Positions 22,758 to 31,573 of a stretch of DNA of 44,395 bases are shown here, in pieces (position 1 is the stretch's first letter; the number at the start of each line of letters is the position of its first letter). This DNA is from Bacteroidota bacterium. GTDB taxonomy: Bacteria; Bacteroidota; Bacteroidia; Flavobacteriales_D; Sanyastnellaceae. A program made the translations under genes and the position numbers. The DNA is taken from NCBI GenBank assembly GCA_027624855.1, contig JAQBTQ010000021.1, positions 1 through 44,395 of the forward strand, read 5' to 3'. Under the pieces are notes generated by a model. That model worked only from the letters and a program-made list of their open reading frames with translations. It made no database searches and was not told the DNA's origin.

Positions 22758-24811
22758 TACGCCTCTTGATTCCTACATTTTACCATTGTGAGTATGGTAG
22801 CAATGGCAACACTTTCTCCTGACTCGTCATACATATCCACATAAAATTTGACAATACCTTTTCGGATATCCTCTGGGTCTTTTTTCTCTTGTTCAATCTT
22901 ATCCTGGACGGTTAACCGAACACCAACCGTCGTCCCAGGATAAACAGGCTTTGTAAATCGAGCCTGTTCAATACCATAGTTCAACAATACAGGACCCTTT
23001 TTCGGGTCTACAAAGAGCCCTGCAGCTTTACTCAAAAGGTAGTAACCATGCGCTACCCTCTTTTCAAAAATCGTCCCATCAAGGCTTGTTTCGTCGACGT
23101 GGGCGTAAAAATGATCTCCGCTGACATTAGCAAAATTCACAATATCAGCTTCCGTCACAGTATGTTTTGCAGTTGTCACCGTGTCACCTATGATCAAATC
23201 TTCAAAATATTGCTGAAAGAGATGAGGATTCGCCTCATTGCGGTTACCGCCTGGCTGATAGGTTTGGGTGATTTGCGTCAACATGGTAGGAGAGGCTTGA
23301 ATCGCCGTGCATTGCATGTAATGGTTTACACCTCGCTTTCCGCCCATCTCTTCGCCGCCACCGGCGCGACCCGGTCCTCCATGGGTTAACAATGGGAGCG
23401 GGGAGCCATGGCCAGTGGATTCTTTTGCGCAATCACGATCCAAAACTAGAATGCGGCCGTGCATGGGGGCCGAACCTTGTACGAAATCAAAAGCCTCTTT
23501 GGCACCGTGAGTAATCAAGGAACAGCATAACGATCCCTTTCCTTTGTTCACCAAGTGAATGACTTGATCAGTAGAATGGTATGGCATGAGGGTTGCAACT
23601 GGCCCAAACGCCTCTATATCATGACATTTTACTGCATTTTCAGGGTCGTTATTTCTCAGCAATACCGGACCGAGAAAAGCGGAGTCTGAAATTTTTTGCC
23701 CTATTGGTTCTTGCTCGTGTTTGTAGATTAGTTCAGCTTCCGACAAAAGTTCCTGAACTTTAGCTTCTACTTCATTTTTTTGATCAGCATTAACCAATGC
23801 TCCCGTTCGGACACCATCCACTTGTGGATCCCCAATTGTGGTCTTTGATAAGGCGTCAGAAAGTTTCTCCTGCACCTGGTCAATCAGATGGTCAGGAACA
23901 AAGATTCGACGAACTGCTGTGCATTTTTGACCGCATTTAACAGTCATTTCCTTTCTGACCTCTTTTATGAATAGATCAAATTCAGGGTCGGTAGGATCGG
24001 TACTCAATCCCAATACGGTAGCGTTTAATGAATCAGCCTCCATATTAAATGGTACAGAATGAGAAAGCAATCGCTGGTGAGATTTCAAATGCATTCCTGT
24101 AGAAGCTGACCCTGTAAAAGTCACGACATCTCTTTCGTCTACAAAATCCAATAAATTTCTAGCTGGACCGCAAATGAGTTGTAAAGCGCCAGGCGGTAAG
24201 ATTTTTGAAGCTATGATCTCTCGGGCTACAGCTTCGGTAAGAAATGCAGTAGCAGAAGCAGGTTTCACAACAGCAGGCACTCCAGCGAGCCAATTCACGG
24301 CCACTTTCTCCAGCATTCCCCAAACAGGGAAGTTAAATGCGTTAATATGAACGGCTACACCAAGTTTTGGAGTTAAAATGTGCTGCCCTCCAAAAGAACC
24401 CTCTTTTCCAAGTGGAATGAATGCACCCTCTATTGCAAAAGGTTGATCGCCATATTGACGTCTAAGGCTCGCATAACTAAATAAATTCCCGATTCCTCCC
24501 TCGATGTCAATCCATGCGTCTGTCCTGGTGGCTCCAGTAGCCCAACTGGCAGCATAAAATTTCTCTTTGTGCTTTAATAAGTGCAAGGCCAATCTCTTGA
24601 GCATCAAACCACGTTGCTGAAAGGTTAGCTTCCGCAGATTCGGGTTGCCGACAGTTCGGCTAAACTCCAAGATGGACTCGAAATCCAAGTCTTGCTTACT
24701 AATTCTTGCAACAGGATCGCCACTTATTGCATTCATCAATAATTCGTCTCCATAATTTTCATCATGGATCCACTCATCTAGGACGTAGTGCTGTACAAAA
24801 GGGGTGCTCAT
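22757..24811 (-). CDS. paaZ: PaaZ-like bifunctional aldehyde dehydrogenase / MaoC enoyl-CoA hydratase
   Basis: 684 residues, the normal length for oxepin-CoA hydrolase/3-oxo-5,6-dehydrosuberyl-CoA semialdehyde dehydrogenase. The ALDH domain has the general base E258 (NMEADSLN) and nucleophile C297 (GQKCTAVRR). The C-terminal R-specific hydratase (MaoC) domain has D566 and H571 in SGDHFYAH. These positions parallel E256/C295 and D561/H566 of the E. coli enzyme. The reaction opens the oxepin ring of phenylacetate degradation and oxidises the aldehyde with NADP+. The start at 24811 (MSTPFVQHYV) is the family start; a GTG 15 codons upstream is less likely. No other paa genes lie in the window. 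It is first gene of a four-gene operon. Confidence 0.92.
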   Translation of the reverse strand: MSTPFVQHYVLDEWIHDENYGDELLMNAISGDPVARISKQDLDFESILEFSRTVGNPNLRKLTFQQRGLMLKRLALHLLKHKEKFYAASWATGATRTDAWIDIEGGIGNLFSYASLRRQYGDQPFAIEGAFIPLGKEGSFGGQHILTPKLGVAVHINAFNFPVWGMLEKVAVNWLAGVPAVVKPASATAFLTEAVAREIIASKILPPGALQLICGPARNLLDFVDERDVVTFTGSASTGMHLKSHQRLLSHSVPFNMEADSLNATVLGLSTDPTDPEFDLFIKEVRKEMTVKCGQKCTAVRRIFVPDHLIDQVQEKLSDALSKTTIGDPQVDGVRTGALVNADQKNEVEAKVQELLSEAELIYKHEQEPIGQKISDSAFLGPVLLRNNDPENAVKCHDIEAFGPVATLMPYHSTDQVIHLVNKGKGSLCCSLITHGAKEAFDFVQGSAPMHGRILVLDRDCAKESTGHGSPLPLLTHGGPGRAGGGEEMGGKRGVNHYMQCTAIQASPTMLTQITQTYQPGGNRNEANPHLFQQYFEDLIIGDTVTTAKHTVTEADIVNFANVSGDHFYAHVDETSLDGTIFEKRVAHGYYLLSKAAGLFVDPKKGPVLLNYGIEQARFTKPVYPGTTVGVRLTVQDKIEQEKKDPEDIRKGIVKFYVDMYDESGESVAIATILTMVKCRNQEA

Positions 24812-24975
24812 ATTGCTTCTAAGTATATATGCGAAATTAAGACTGAGAAAATCCACCGGGATTGAAATGCAGAAAATTGTTCGTTTGGAAATCCGGATAT
24901 ATTAGTGTTTCTTTGATTCATCGTTGAGATATCGCGTTCCGTCTATGAAATTTTTATTAACTTCGACAAAGAAAG

Positions 24976-25007
24976 TTTGGGAATAATGATGAAATGACTT
25001 ATCTTAG
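24976..25007 (+). promoter_or_regulatory. Candidate strong promoter of the T9SS protein gene at 25057
   Basis: TTTG at 24976-24979 and TATCTTAG at 25000-25007, separated by 20 bases, match the Bacteroidota primary-sigma pattern TTTG-N19-21-TAnnTTTG in all but one base. The leader would be about 40-45 bases. Confidence 0.55.
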
Positions 25008-25056
25008 CCTCAACAGACATCAAATCTTGACCAGAAATAACTAATAATTCATTCAA

Positions 25057-26025
25057 ATGAAGAACCTTTTCACACTGGCTGCGGCCTCTTTCCTCGCCTT
25101 TGGTGCGAGTGCCAGCAATGTTGAGTTGGTCGTCGAAGCTGTAAATAACGGCGGCCAAGTTGAAGGTAACACGTACCGAGTTTACGCTGTACTTCCCTCA
25201 GCAGAGCATTCATTGCACGCTGTTTTCGCTGACGGCGAGCACGTATTAAACGTGGCTACCACCACATCTTTCTACCAGCACCAATATGGTAGTTTTTCGT
25301 CTTTGGACGTAAACGAGCAAATTGTTGCTTTAGAAGGATCTCTTGCTTATGATAGTTGGGTTACTATTGGAGCTACGAATAGCACCAATAACAACCTATG
25401 GACAGTTGGTGTAGACTATAACAACTTCTTGAATGGTTCTGAATTGACCGTCACTGATGGAGCTTGGTTTGTAGTTCCTACTGACGTTCAGGCTGCTACT
25501 CAAGCTGGAAACCGTGTGTTGTTGATGCAATTGACTACTGACGGAACTGCCACAGGTATCATCAACCTTCAGGGATGGGATGCCGAAGGTGCTGCTTGGA
25601 GAGCTTATGACCTGACTTTCACTTCTACTGATGCTCAAGTATTTGGTTGCACTGACCACAATGCTGCGAACTTCAATGCTGAAGCTACTTACAACGACGG
25701 TTCTTGCTTCGGTGAGAGCAACGGTGCGAGCCATGGCTTGTCAAACATTGATAACACCACTGAGTGGAACATTTTCCCTAACCCAGTTTTCGAAAGCACT
25801 TTCAGCGTCAAATTTGATCGTGAATTGAATTTGGGAGGAGAGAACATCATCTTGGAAGTAACTGATATGTCTGGAAAGGCTGTTATTTCTCAGGAGATTG
25901 CTCAAGAAAACATTGTTGGAGGAAATCGAATCGTAGTAAAGCACGGTTTGTCTGCTGGTAACTACACAGTTTCTGTGAAGCATGCTAACTTCAATGATGC
26001 TCAAAACATTGTTGTTGCGAAGTAA
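25057..26025 (+). CDS. T9SS type A sorted surface protein sharing modules with the 990-aa repeat protein
   Basis: 322 residues. The signal peptide is 1-19 (FGASAS). A beta-rich domain at about 20-195 carries NTYRVYAVLPS, LAYDSWVTIGA and RVLLMQLTTDG. These line up with THRVYVEFDS, LAYDSWLTIGA and RILIAQLTTEE of the 990-aa protein. One Cys repeat follows at 197-217 (GCTDHNAANFNAEATYNDGSC, with one usual Cys replaced by A). The end is a T9SS type A domain (WNIFPNPVFESTFSV ... AGNYTVSV). It is therefore exported through T9SS to the cell surface. A good promoter, a UUCG-loop terminator and a monocistronic layout suggest a high level of expression; this is inference. Function unknown. Confidence 0.87.
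   Translation: MKNLFTLAAASFLAFGASASNVELVVEAVNNGGQVEGNTYRVYAVLPSAEHSLHAVFADGEHVLNVATTTSFYQHQYGSFSSLDVNEQIVALEGSLAYDSWVTIGATNSTNNNLWTVGVDYNNFLNGSELTVTDGAWFVVPTDVQAATQAGNRVLLMQLTTDGTATGIINLQGWDAEGAAWRAYDLTFTSTDAQVFGCTDHNAANFNAEATYNDGSCFGESNGASHGLSNIDNTTEWNIFPNPVFESTFSVKFDRELNLGGENIILEVTDMSGKAVISQEIAQENIVGGNRIVVKHGLSAGNYTVSVKHANFNDAQNIVVAK
25645..25707 (+). repeat. Single copy of the 21-residue Cys repeat
   Basis: GCTD..AANFN.EAT.NDGSC matches the core of the repeat arrays at 2686-4911 and 6369-9983, but stands alone between the N-terminal domain and the T9SS domain. Confidence 0.8.
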
Positions 26026-26046
26026 TTACTTCTCAAAAAATATTTG

Positions 26047-26075
26047 AAAGGGACCCTTCGGGGTCCCTTTTTTTT
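26047..26075 (+). terminator. Rho-independent terminator with UUCG loop
   Basis: Ten-base arms (AAAGGGACCC and GGGTCCCTTT) around a TTCG tetraloop, followed by five further T, 21 bases after the stop at 26025. Confidence 0.92.
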
Positions 26076-26114
26076 GGTAAGATGAAACAACTACATTTAT
26101 CGAAATATTGATTC

Positions 26115-27515
26115 ATGAGGACGTTCAAATCGGTTGTGCTCTTTTTCTTCTTAGGGATATTGAGTTGCAGTGATCAGCCGGAGACTAAGGAAGTCATTAT
26201 TAATTGGGAGGAAGGTGAGTCTTTTGGAATTGTTGGAACGCCATTTTGGGGTGATGTTCAAATGCGAGAGGCGCGATTGTGGTGTCAATTGGAAGATGCT
26301 GATTTGGATTCCTATCGCCTCACTGTGTGGAATGATTCCATAGAGCCGGCAACCTTTAAGCCTATTTTATCGGGATTGGCGAATTGTGTCCATTTCCTTG
26401 CCAATGGGCTACAACCGGGGACATCCTATTTAGCGACCGTTGATGACGGAGCTTATCCGGTATCAGACACGTTGAAATTCACGACTCAGACCTTATGGCA
26501 ATACCGAACGGACCCTCCAGCTTTGAAGCTAGCGCTTGGAAGCTGCACCTTCATTAATGAGCCTGAATTTGATCGTCCTGGGGATGGATATGGCGGAGAT
26601 TACCACATTTTCCAAACCATGGCGAAAGAAGAACCAGATGCCACCTTTTGGCTAGGAGACAATGTTTATCTCCGTGAAGTGGACTTCAGCAGTATCCATG
26701 GTTTTGTTCATCGATACGAGCATACGAGGTCAAATAAAGAGCTTCAAGAGCTATTGGCAGTAGGCAGTCATTATGCGATTTGGGACGATCATGATTTTGG
26801 TCCAAATGACTGCGATGGTTCTTGGATTCATCAGGATTGGTCCAGAAGGGTGTTTGATGCATTTTGGGCCAATCCCGAATCAGTTATTCCCAATGCGCCT
26901 GAATTGAATGTCACTACATTTGAATTGGCCGACGTTCAGGTATTTCTTCTTGACAATCGAACCCATCGCGTAAATCATGAAATGGGTTCAGCTCAAAGGC
27001 AGATTCTTGGGCCAATCCAAAGAAAATGGCTCCTGAATGCGTTGAAAAATAGTCGAGCTCGATTCAAGTTGATTGCCATAGGTGGTCAGATGGTCAGTGA
27101 CGCAGCGATTTTTGAAAATTTCGCTCAATTTCCTGAGGAGCGTAAACTGCTTTTATCTGAATTAAATCGACTGGACATTCGTGGCGTGATCTTCCTTACG
27201 GGAGATCGACATAATTCAGAATTGAGTAGGGTTCAATTGAAGAACGGCAATTGGGTATACGATTTGACTGTAAGCCCACTGACAAGTTCAAGTTATGACC
27301 ATACGGATGAACCAAATTCATTGCGCGTTCCGGGCACTATGGTTGGAAATCGCAATTATGGAATCATCGAAGTGTCAGGACCACGAAAAGAGCGGGTGCT
27401 TGCCATGACAGTCAAAAATGCTGACGGTGAAGTTCACTGGAGTGGACGGATAGATGCCGCAGATGATTATAGTCTGAGCATGGATTCAGTTTACCAATCT
27501 TCGTCTAACAAATAG
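26115..27515 (+). CDS. PhoD-like alkaline phosphatase (metallophosphatase) lipoprotein
   Basis: 466 residues with lipobox cysteine C18 (GILSC). A short Fn3-like N-terminal domain (to about 125) precedes the PhoD-like metallophosphatase core: GSCTF with metal-binding cysteine C144, WLGDN (179-183), IWDDHDFGPND (222-232) and FLTGDRHNSEL near 360. PhoD enzymes use Ca2+/Fe3+ to hydrolyse phosphodiesters and monoesters outside the cytoplasm, and the lipid anchor suggests the outer membrane. It sits just after the terminator of the preceding gene and overlaps the 3' end of the convergent small ORF by 25 bases. A Pho box could not be identified. Confidence 0.88.
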   Translation: MRTFKSVVLFFFLGILSCSDQPETKEVIINWEEGESFGIVGTPFWGDVQMREARLWCQLEDADLDSYRLTVWNDSIEPATFKPILSGLANCVHFLANGLQPGTSYLATVDDGAYPVSDTLKFTTQTLWQYRTDPPALKLALGSCTFINEPEFDRPGDGYGGDYHIFQTMAKEEPDATFWLGDNVYLREVDFSSIHGFVHRYEHTRSNKELQELLAVGSHYAIWDDHDFGPNDCDGSWIHQDWSRRVFDAFWANPESVIPNAPELNVTTFELADVQVFLLDNRTHRVNHEMGSAQRQILGPIQRKWLLNALKNSRARFKLIAIGGQMVSDAAIFENFAQFPEERKLLLSELNRLDIRGVIFLTGDRHNSELSRVQLKNGNWVYDLTVSPLTSSSYDHTDEPNSLRVPGTMVGNRNYGIIEVSGPRKERVLAMTVKNADGEVHWSGRIDAADDYSLSMDSVYQSSSNK

Positions 27516-27715
27516 TCTGTGTTTTTGGGACGTTGTTCCAGTTTGATTAAATAATTGACACCTTCAATGGTGATTCGAAGCGCCTTACAAATCATTTGAC
27601 GTCCAGGCAATTCAAATTCAAAAACGTCGTCTTCATAACCATGAGGATACATAGTATTCAATGAGTCTCGAACATGGGCAGGAAGCTTCCGATAACTGAT
27701 GATTAAATTTCGCAT
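27491..27715 (-). CDS. Small protein of unknown function (74 aa)
   Basis: I do not recognise a named family. The protein is compact, with mixed alpha/beta character: basic start (MRNLIISYRKLPAHVRDSL), an acidic YPHGYEDDVFEFELPG middle, then strands ALRITIEGVNYLIKLEQRP. It has no signal peptide. It looks real because it fills the gap between convergent phoD-like and divergent pdxH genes, starts with ATG, and has balanced composition. It overlaps the phoD-like 3' end by 25 bases tail to tail. Confidence 0.62.
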   Translation of the reverse strand: MRNLIISYRKLPAHVRDSLNTMYPHGYEDDVFEFELPGRQMICKALRITIEGVNYLIKLEQRPKNTDYLLDEDW

Positions 27716-27781
27716 ACTGAATAGGGTTTTGCACGCCTATACTGGGTTTCTTTGCAAAAGGTTACAATACACCTTGTGAGC

Positions 27782-28423
27782 ATGAACAAATCATTGAACT
27801 CAACTAGAAAAGATTATCAGAAAGGAATTCTTGATTTTTCGATGTTACCTGCCAATCCATTTCAGCTATTGCAACAGTGGTTAGATCAAGCGCAACAAGA
27901 GGACCCGCAAGACTTTAACGCCATGTGCTTGTCAACGGTTTCAATGGATGGTGGAAGCAATGCGCGAGTGGTCTTATTGCGAGAAGTTTTATCCAACGGC
28001 TTGAGGTTTTACACCAATTACAAATCAAATAAGGGCCAAGAGTTGGAGCTAAATGATGGGGTATCCTGCTTGTTTTTTTGGCCGCAAATGGAGCGACAAA
28101 TAAGAATCAGAGGTAAAGCAAAAAAGTCTTCAGTTGAAGTGAGTGACAGCTACTTCGCGTCGCGACCTCGACAAAGTCAATTAGGCGCATGGGCATCTAA
28201 ACAAAGCCACGTTGGCAATGAGTCAGATTTGCTGGATCGACTGAAAAAGCTTGGAGAATTTCACAAGGACGAACCGATTTCACGTCCAGACTTTTGGGGA
28301 GGATATGACGTCTTTTGTACTGAAATAGAGTTTTGGCAAGGGCGTCCTAGCAGACTTCATCAGCGGGTGCTATACTCCCTTATTGACGATGCGGAGTGGA
28401 ATCATGAACGGCTAGATCCTTAA
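27782..28423 (+). CDS. pdxH: Pyridoxamine 5'-phosphate oxidase
   Basis: 213 residues, standard length. FMN-dependent oxidase making pyridoxal 5'-phosphate from PNP or PMP in the cytoplasm. Family marks: the RKDYQKG opening, NPF.LLQQWLDQA, NARVVLLREV, FYTNYKSNKGQEL, QIRIRGKA, YFASRPRQSQLGAWAS and the C-terminal EFWQGRPSRLHQR. The ATG at 27782 gives the usual N-terminus; the frame stays open 10 codons upstream but without family similarity. The stop overlaps the convergent methyltransferase stop by four bases. Confidence 0.94.
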   Translation: MNKSLNSTRKDYQKGILDFSMLPANPFQLLQQWLDQAQQEDPQDFNAMCLSTVSMDGGSNARVVLLREVLSNGLRFYTNYKSNKGQELELNDGVSCLFFWPQMERQIRIRGKAKKSSVEVSDSYFASRPRQSQLGAWASKQSHVGNESDLLDRLKKLGEFHKDEPISRPDFWGGYDVFCTEIEFWQGRPSRLHQRVLYSLIDDAEWNHERLDP

Positions 28424-29610
28424 TCTATGCGGAGTACGAGCCCTTTTAGATAAGCCCCTTCTGGATGAAATGCACTAACGGGATGGTCAGCGGGCTGATG
28501 AAGACGATGCAATATCCGCACCATTCGATTGGATTGAATGGCCGCTGCAATTACAGTATGTGTAAACAACCGGTCATCAACAGCCTGTGAGCATGAAAAA
28601 GTGAAAAGCAGGCTTCCGGCTTTCATCGTTTGAATCGCGCGCTGATTGATTCGCTTGTATCCTTGAACGGCCTGGTGTCTGGCGGAGGCACTTTTGGCAA
28701 AGGCAGGAGGATCGAGCACTACAATATCATATTCAGCTACGCCATTCTTTAGAAACTGCATGGCATCAGCTTCTATGGACTTATGCCTTTTCGCATCGAA
28801 ACCATTCAGAGTGACGCTTTCCTCAGCTAAGTCCAAAGCGCGTTTTGAACTATCTAAGCTATGCGCCAATTCACATCCGCCTTGCATGGCAGCAATGGAG
28901 AATCCTCCTGTATAACTGAATACATTCAGGACTTTTTTGCCTTTAGATAACTGACTTAGTAGTGATCGGTTTTCTCTTTGATCGATGAAAAACCCTGTTT
29001 TTTGTCCTTGTTCAAGATCAATGACAATTTTCCGACCAAATTCAATGGGGCTCCAATCTTCAGGAAGGCTTCCAAAGACCAGCCCGTCTTCTACGTCAGC
29101 TAGCCCTATTTTCTTAAGTAGTTTCGACGATTTATCGAATACTCCCTTTAATTCTGGTAATTCCACCTTCAATGCCTGAACAATTTCATTCAATGCACAA
29201 TGCATGCCCATTGAATGAGTTTGGACCACAGCGACACGGTCGTAGTAGTCGACAATTAAACCCGATAAACCATCCCCTTCCGCATGAATCAAACGACAGA
29301 TGTTTTGATTCGATTCTGCCAATAAATTGAGGTCTGATCTTACCTTGAGAGCTTGCCGGATTTTGGATCGCCACCAATCCCCGTCAATTTCCTCTTCCTG
29401 AAAGGTGAGCATTCGAATAGCAATGGACGTATTTGGACTGAAATGGCCGTACCCAAGAAGGCGACCTTTATTCGCGCAAACCTTGACCAAATCCCCATCT
29501 TTTGGATGTCCGTCAATTTTTCGGATTGCCCCACTAAAAACCCAAGGATGCCGTCTTATTAAGCTCTCTTCCTTGCGTGGTTTCAGAAAAACAGTGTGCT
29601 CATATTCCAT
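28420..29610 (-). CDS. RlmI-like class I SAM-dependent rRNA (cytosine-5) methyltransferase
   Basis: 396 residues. An N-terminal PUA domain (about 5-80, HPWVFSGAI ... GYGHFSPNT) precedes a Rossmann methyltransferase domain with GQKTGFFIDQRENR, the AdoMet loop NVFSYTGGFSIAA, and DPPAFAKS. The catalytic cysteine is in FTFSCSQ near residue 340. This is the RlmI/YccW group, which makes m5C in 23S rRNA. The ATG at 29610 fits the PUA start; ten upstream codons are excluded. It follows recQ after 22 bases on the same strand and probably shares its transcript. Confidence 0.88.
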   Translation of the reverse strand: MEYEHTVFLKPRKEESLIRRHPWVFSGAIRKIDGHPKDGDLVKVCANKGRLLGYGHFSPNTSIAIRMLTFQEEEIDGDWWRSKIRQALKVRSDLNLLAESNQNICRLIHAEGDGLSGLIVDYYDRVAVVQTHSMGMHCALNEIVQALKVELPELKGVFDKSSKLLKKIGLADVEDGLVFGSLPEDWSPIEFGRKIVIDLEQGQKTGFFIDQRENRSLLSQLSKGKKVLNVFSYTGGFSIAAMQGGCELAHSLDSSKRALDLAEESVTLNGFDAKRHKSIEADAMQFLKNGVAEYDIVVLDPPAFAKSASARHQAVQGYKRINQRAIQTMKAGSLLFTFSCSQAVDDRLFTHTVIAAAIQSNRMVRILHRLHQPADHPVSAFHPEGAYLKGLVLRID

Positions 29611-29632
29611 CTCTGCGAAGATAGGGGAAGGG

Positions 29633-31531
29633 CTAGGCATTTATTCGGTAAACAAATCCACGCGAAAAGTAAATGTCTGCTTGGTCATATCCTGATCTCA
29701 CTGCTTTAATGAATAGTGCTAGATCTTTTGGTTTCTGTTGGGACTGCCAATGTTTCCAATCGATTCCTGAATCTGGAATTTGACTCATCAAGTCTTCCCA
29801 TAAGTCTTTGATTTTTTTGGACTTGCATACATCACAGTTTCCACATTCAAGGGTGTTTTCAAATTGGAAGTACTCATTGATCATTTGCTGTCGACAATTT
29901 GGTTTTTCGACGTATTCCCGTATGGCGTCCCATTTGACCAAACGTTGGTTGAACGGTCGACTCCCTATTGCCTCAGGAATCAACACATTTGAGGCAGATT
30001 CTCTTGGTCTTAGAAATGCGACATTCACAATTTCTTCGTCTATTTCAAAGTCGATCCACCCCCAATTTTGATATTGATTCAGTTCCGTTTCACAAGATGC
30101 TTTTGAATATCCCAATTCATTGAGCGTTTTTTCATCGATCACCACCAATTCATTGGCTGCGTTATGTTTACCAAGGTATTGTACCAACGGGGTGTCGAGT
30201 TGCCCAGAGAATTGAAGCCCATTTTTTTGAATTTTAATTCGAAACTGGACCGGTCGCTTCGTTTTTTTACTCTTTAAGTACCCTGCTTGGCACAGAAGTG
30301 ATAAGACTTGGTGTGTTTCGAAAGCATCTGCTCCGTTTACCATTGACCAAGGCTTTAAATCAATTGGAAAGTATCGCAAGGGGAGGTCTCCAACCGTTGT
30401 AATACTCTGATTTGCAATGTGCTGGTACAATGATTTGATCCAATCAGGATTAGGTCTAGATTTTTGCACCAAACGTGAACCTTGATCAATCTTTTGATCG
30501 TCTAGGAAGAGAATACACTGGCTTGCTTTTCCATCCCTGCCTGCACGTCCGGCCTCCTGAACATAGCTCTCGAGATTTGGCGGGAGATGGGCGTGATATA
30601 CCCATCGCACATCAGGTTTATCGATTCCCATACCAAAAGCGTTGGTACTGACGATTACTCGAATATCTCCACGAATCCATTGTGATTGACGTTCATTTCT
30701 TATGTCAGTTGACAATCCAGCATGATATGAACGAATGCCGCCTTTAATGTTTGTCAATCTTTTGGACCACATCTCAGCTTCTAGACGGGTTCTAACGTAG
30801 ATGATTCCTGACCCAATTGAGTTCATGACAGCGCTAAAAAGAAGACCATCAGAATCCTTAATTCGACAGACAGAATAATGGAGGTTTAACCTCGTCATAG
30901 GGGTAGTAAAGGCCTTAGCGTCCTTTAAACCGAGGACTTTTTGAATGTCATCAATGACTTCTCGAGTAGCAGTAGCTGTAAAACATCCCCAAGCAGCATG
31001 CTTTAAAAGTGGGCGAATGGATTGAATCAATCGATAATCAGGACGAAAATCATGACCCCATTCAGAGATGCAGTGAGCTTCATCAATTGCAATGGTTTTA
31101 ACGTTCAATCGATTGATCCTGGATTGAACGATTTCACTGTTCAATCGCTCAGGTGATAAAAACAAAAAGGACGCTCCAGAAAATTCAACATTATTGAGCA
31201 CGCGCTCAACATCATTTCGATCGCCTAATCCAGCGAGATGGTATGCCTTGACACCCCTGGATTTTAAATCATCAACCTGATCTTTCATCAAAGCCACCAA
31301 TGGAGAGATAACCAAGGTCAATCCACCTCGAACTAGACCTGGTAACTGATAACATAAAGATTTGCCCCCTCCAGTTGGTAATACAGCTACAACATCCTTT
31401 CCTGATATCAGGCTCTCAATGGGCCCCACCTGGTGCTCACGCAAAGAAGTAAAACCCCAATATTGATTTAAGGTGCAACTTATTGCATCTTGGTCTTGAG
31501 GGTTTAAGTTTTTGCGATTTACTATTTCCAT
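29633..31531 (-). CDS. recQ: RecQ family ATP-dependent DNA helicase
   Basis: 632 residues. Helicase motif 0 (QYWGFTSLREHQ), Walker A LPTGGGKS (51-58), DEAH box (150-153) followed by the aromatic-rich loop CISEWGHDFRPDYR, motif VI QEAGRAGRDG, and a RecQ zinc-binding segment ending ECGNCDVC. A winged-helix region lies at about 400-500. No HRDC domain is evident. RecQ unwinds 3'-overhang DNA during recombination repair. The start is ATG at 31531, 42 bases from the divergent tpiA, so regulatory sequence is shared. Confidence 0.93.
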   Translation of the reverse strand: MEIVNRKNLNPQDQDAISCTLNQYWGFTSLREHQVGPIESLISGKDVVAVLPTGGGKSLCYQLPGLVRGGLTLVISPLVALMKDQVDDLKSRGVKAYHLAGLGDRNDVERVLNNVEFSGASFLFLSPERLNSEIVQSRINRLNVKTIAIDEAHCISEWGHDFRPDYRLIQSIRPLLKHAAWGCFTATATREVIDDIQKVLGLKDAKAFTTPMTRLNLHYSVCRIKDSDGLLFSAVMNSIGSGIIYVRTRLEAEMWSKRLTNIKGGIRSYHAGLSTDIRNERQSQWIRGDIRVIVSTNAFGMGIDKPDVRWVYHAHLPPNLESYVQEAGRAGRDGKASQCILFLDDQKIDQGSRLVQKSRPNPDWIKSLYQHIANQSITTVGDLPLRYFPIDLKPWSMVNGADAFETHQVLSLLCQAGYLKSKKTKRPVQFRIKIQKNGLQFSGQLDTPLVQYLGKHNAANELVVIDEKTLNELGYSKASCETELNQYQNWGWIDFEIDEEIVNVAFLRPRESASNVLIPEAIGSRPFNQRLVKWDAIREYVEKPNCRQQMINEYFQFENTLECGNCDVCKSKKIKDLWEDLMSQIPDSGIDWKHWQSQQKPKDLALFIKAVRSGYDQADIYFSRGFVYRINA

Positions 31532-31573
31532 TCAGAAAGAGATGAGCGAACTTGCAATCAGAATTCAAATTTG

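Noticed and set aside
1-24811. A complete polysaccharide utilisation locus around GH17 or GH92
   Set aside because: No SusC/SusD-like genes, sulfatases or hybrid regulators are in the window, and the two glycosidases lie about 16 kb apart on opposite strands.
24812-25056. Possible additional gene in this 245-base gap (open frame on the minus strand from 25158)
   Set aside because: That frame overlaps the start of the T9SS gene and its promoter, and has no family character; the gap is better explained as divergent regulatory DNA.
29633-31531. RecQ helicase as part of a defence island
   Set aside because: No nuclease, methylase, toxin or other defence gene nearby; length, zinc motif and context fit ordinary chromosomal RecQ.
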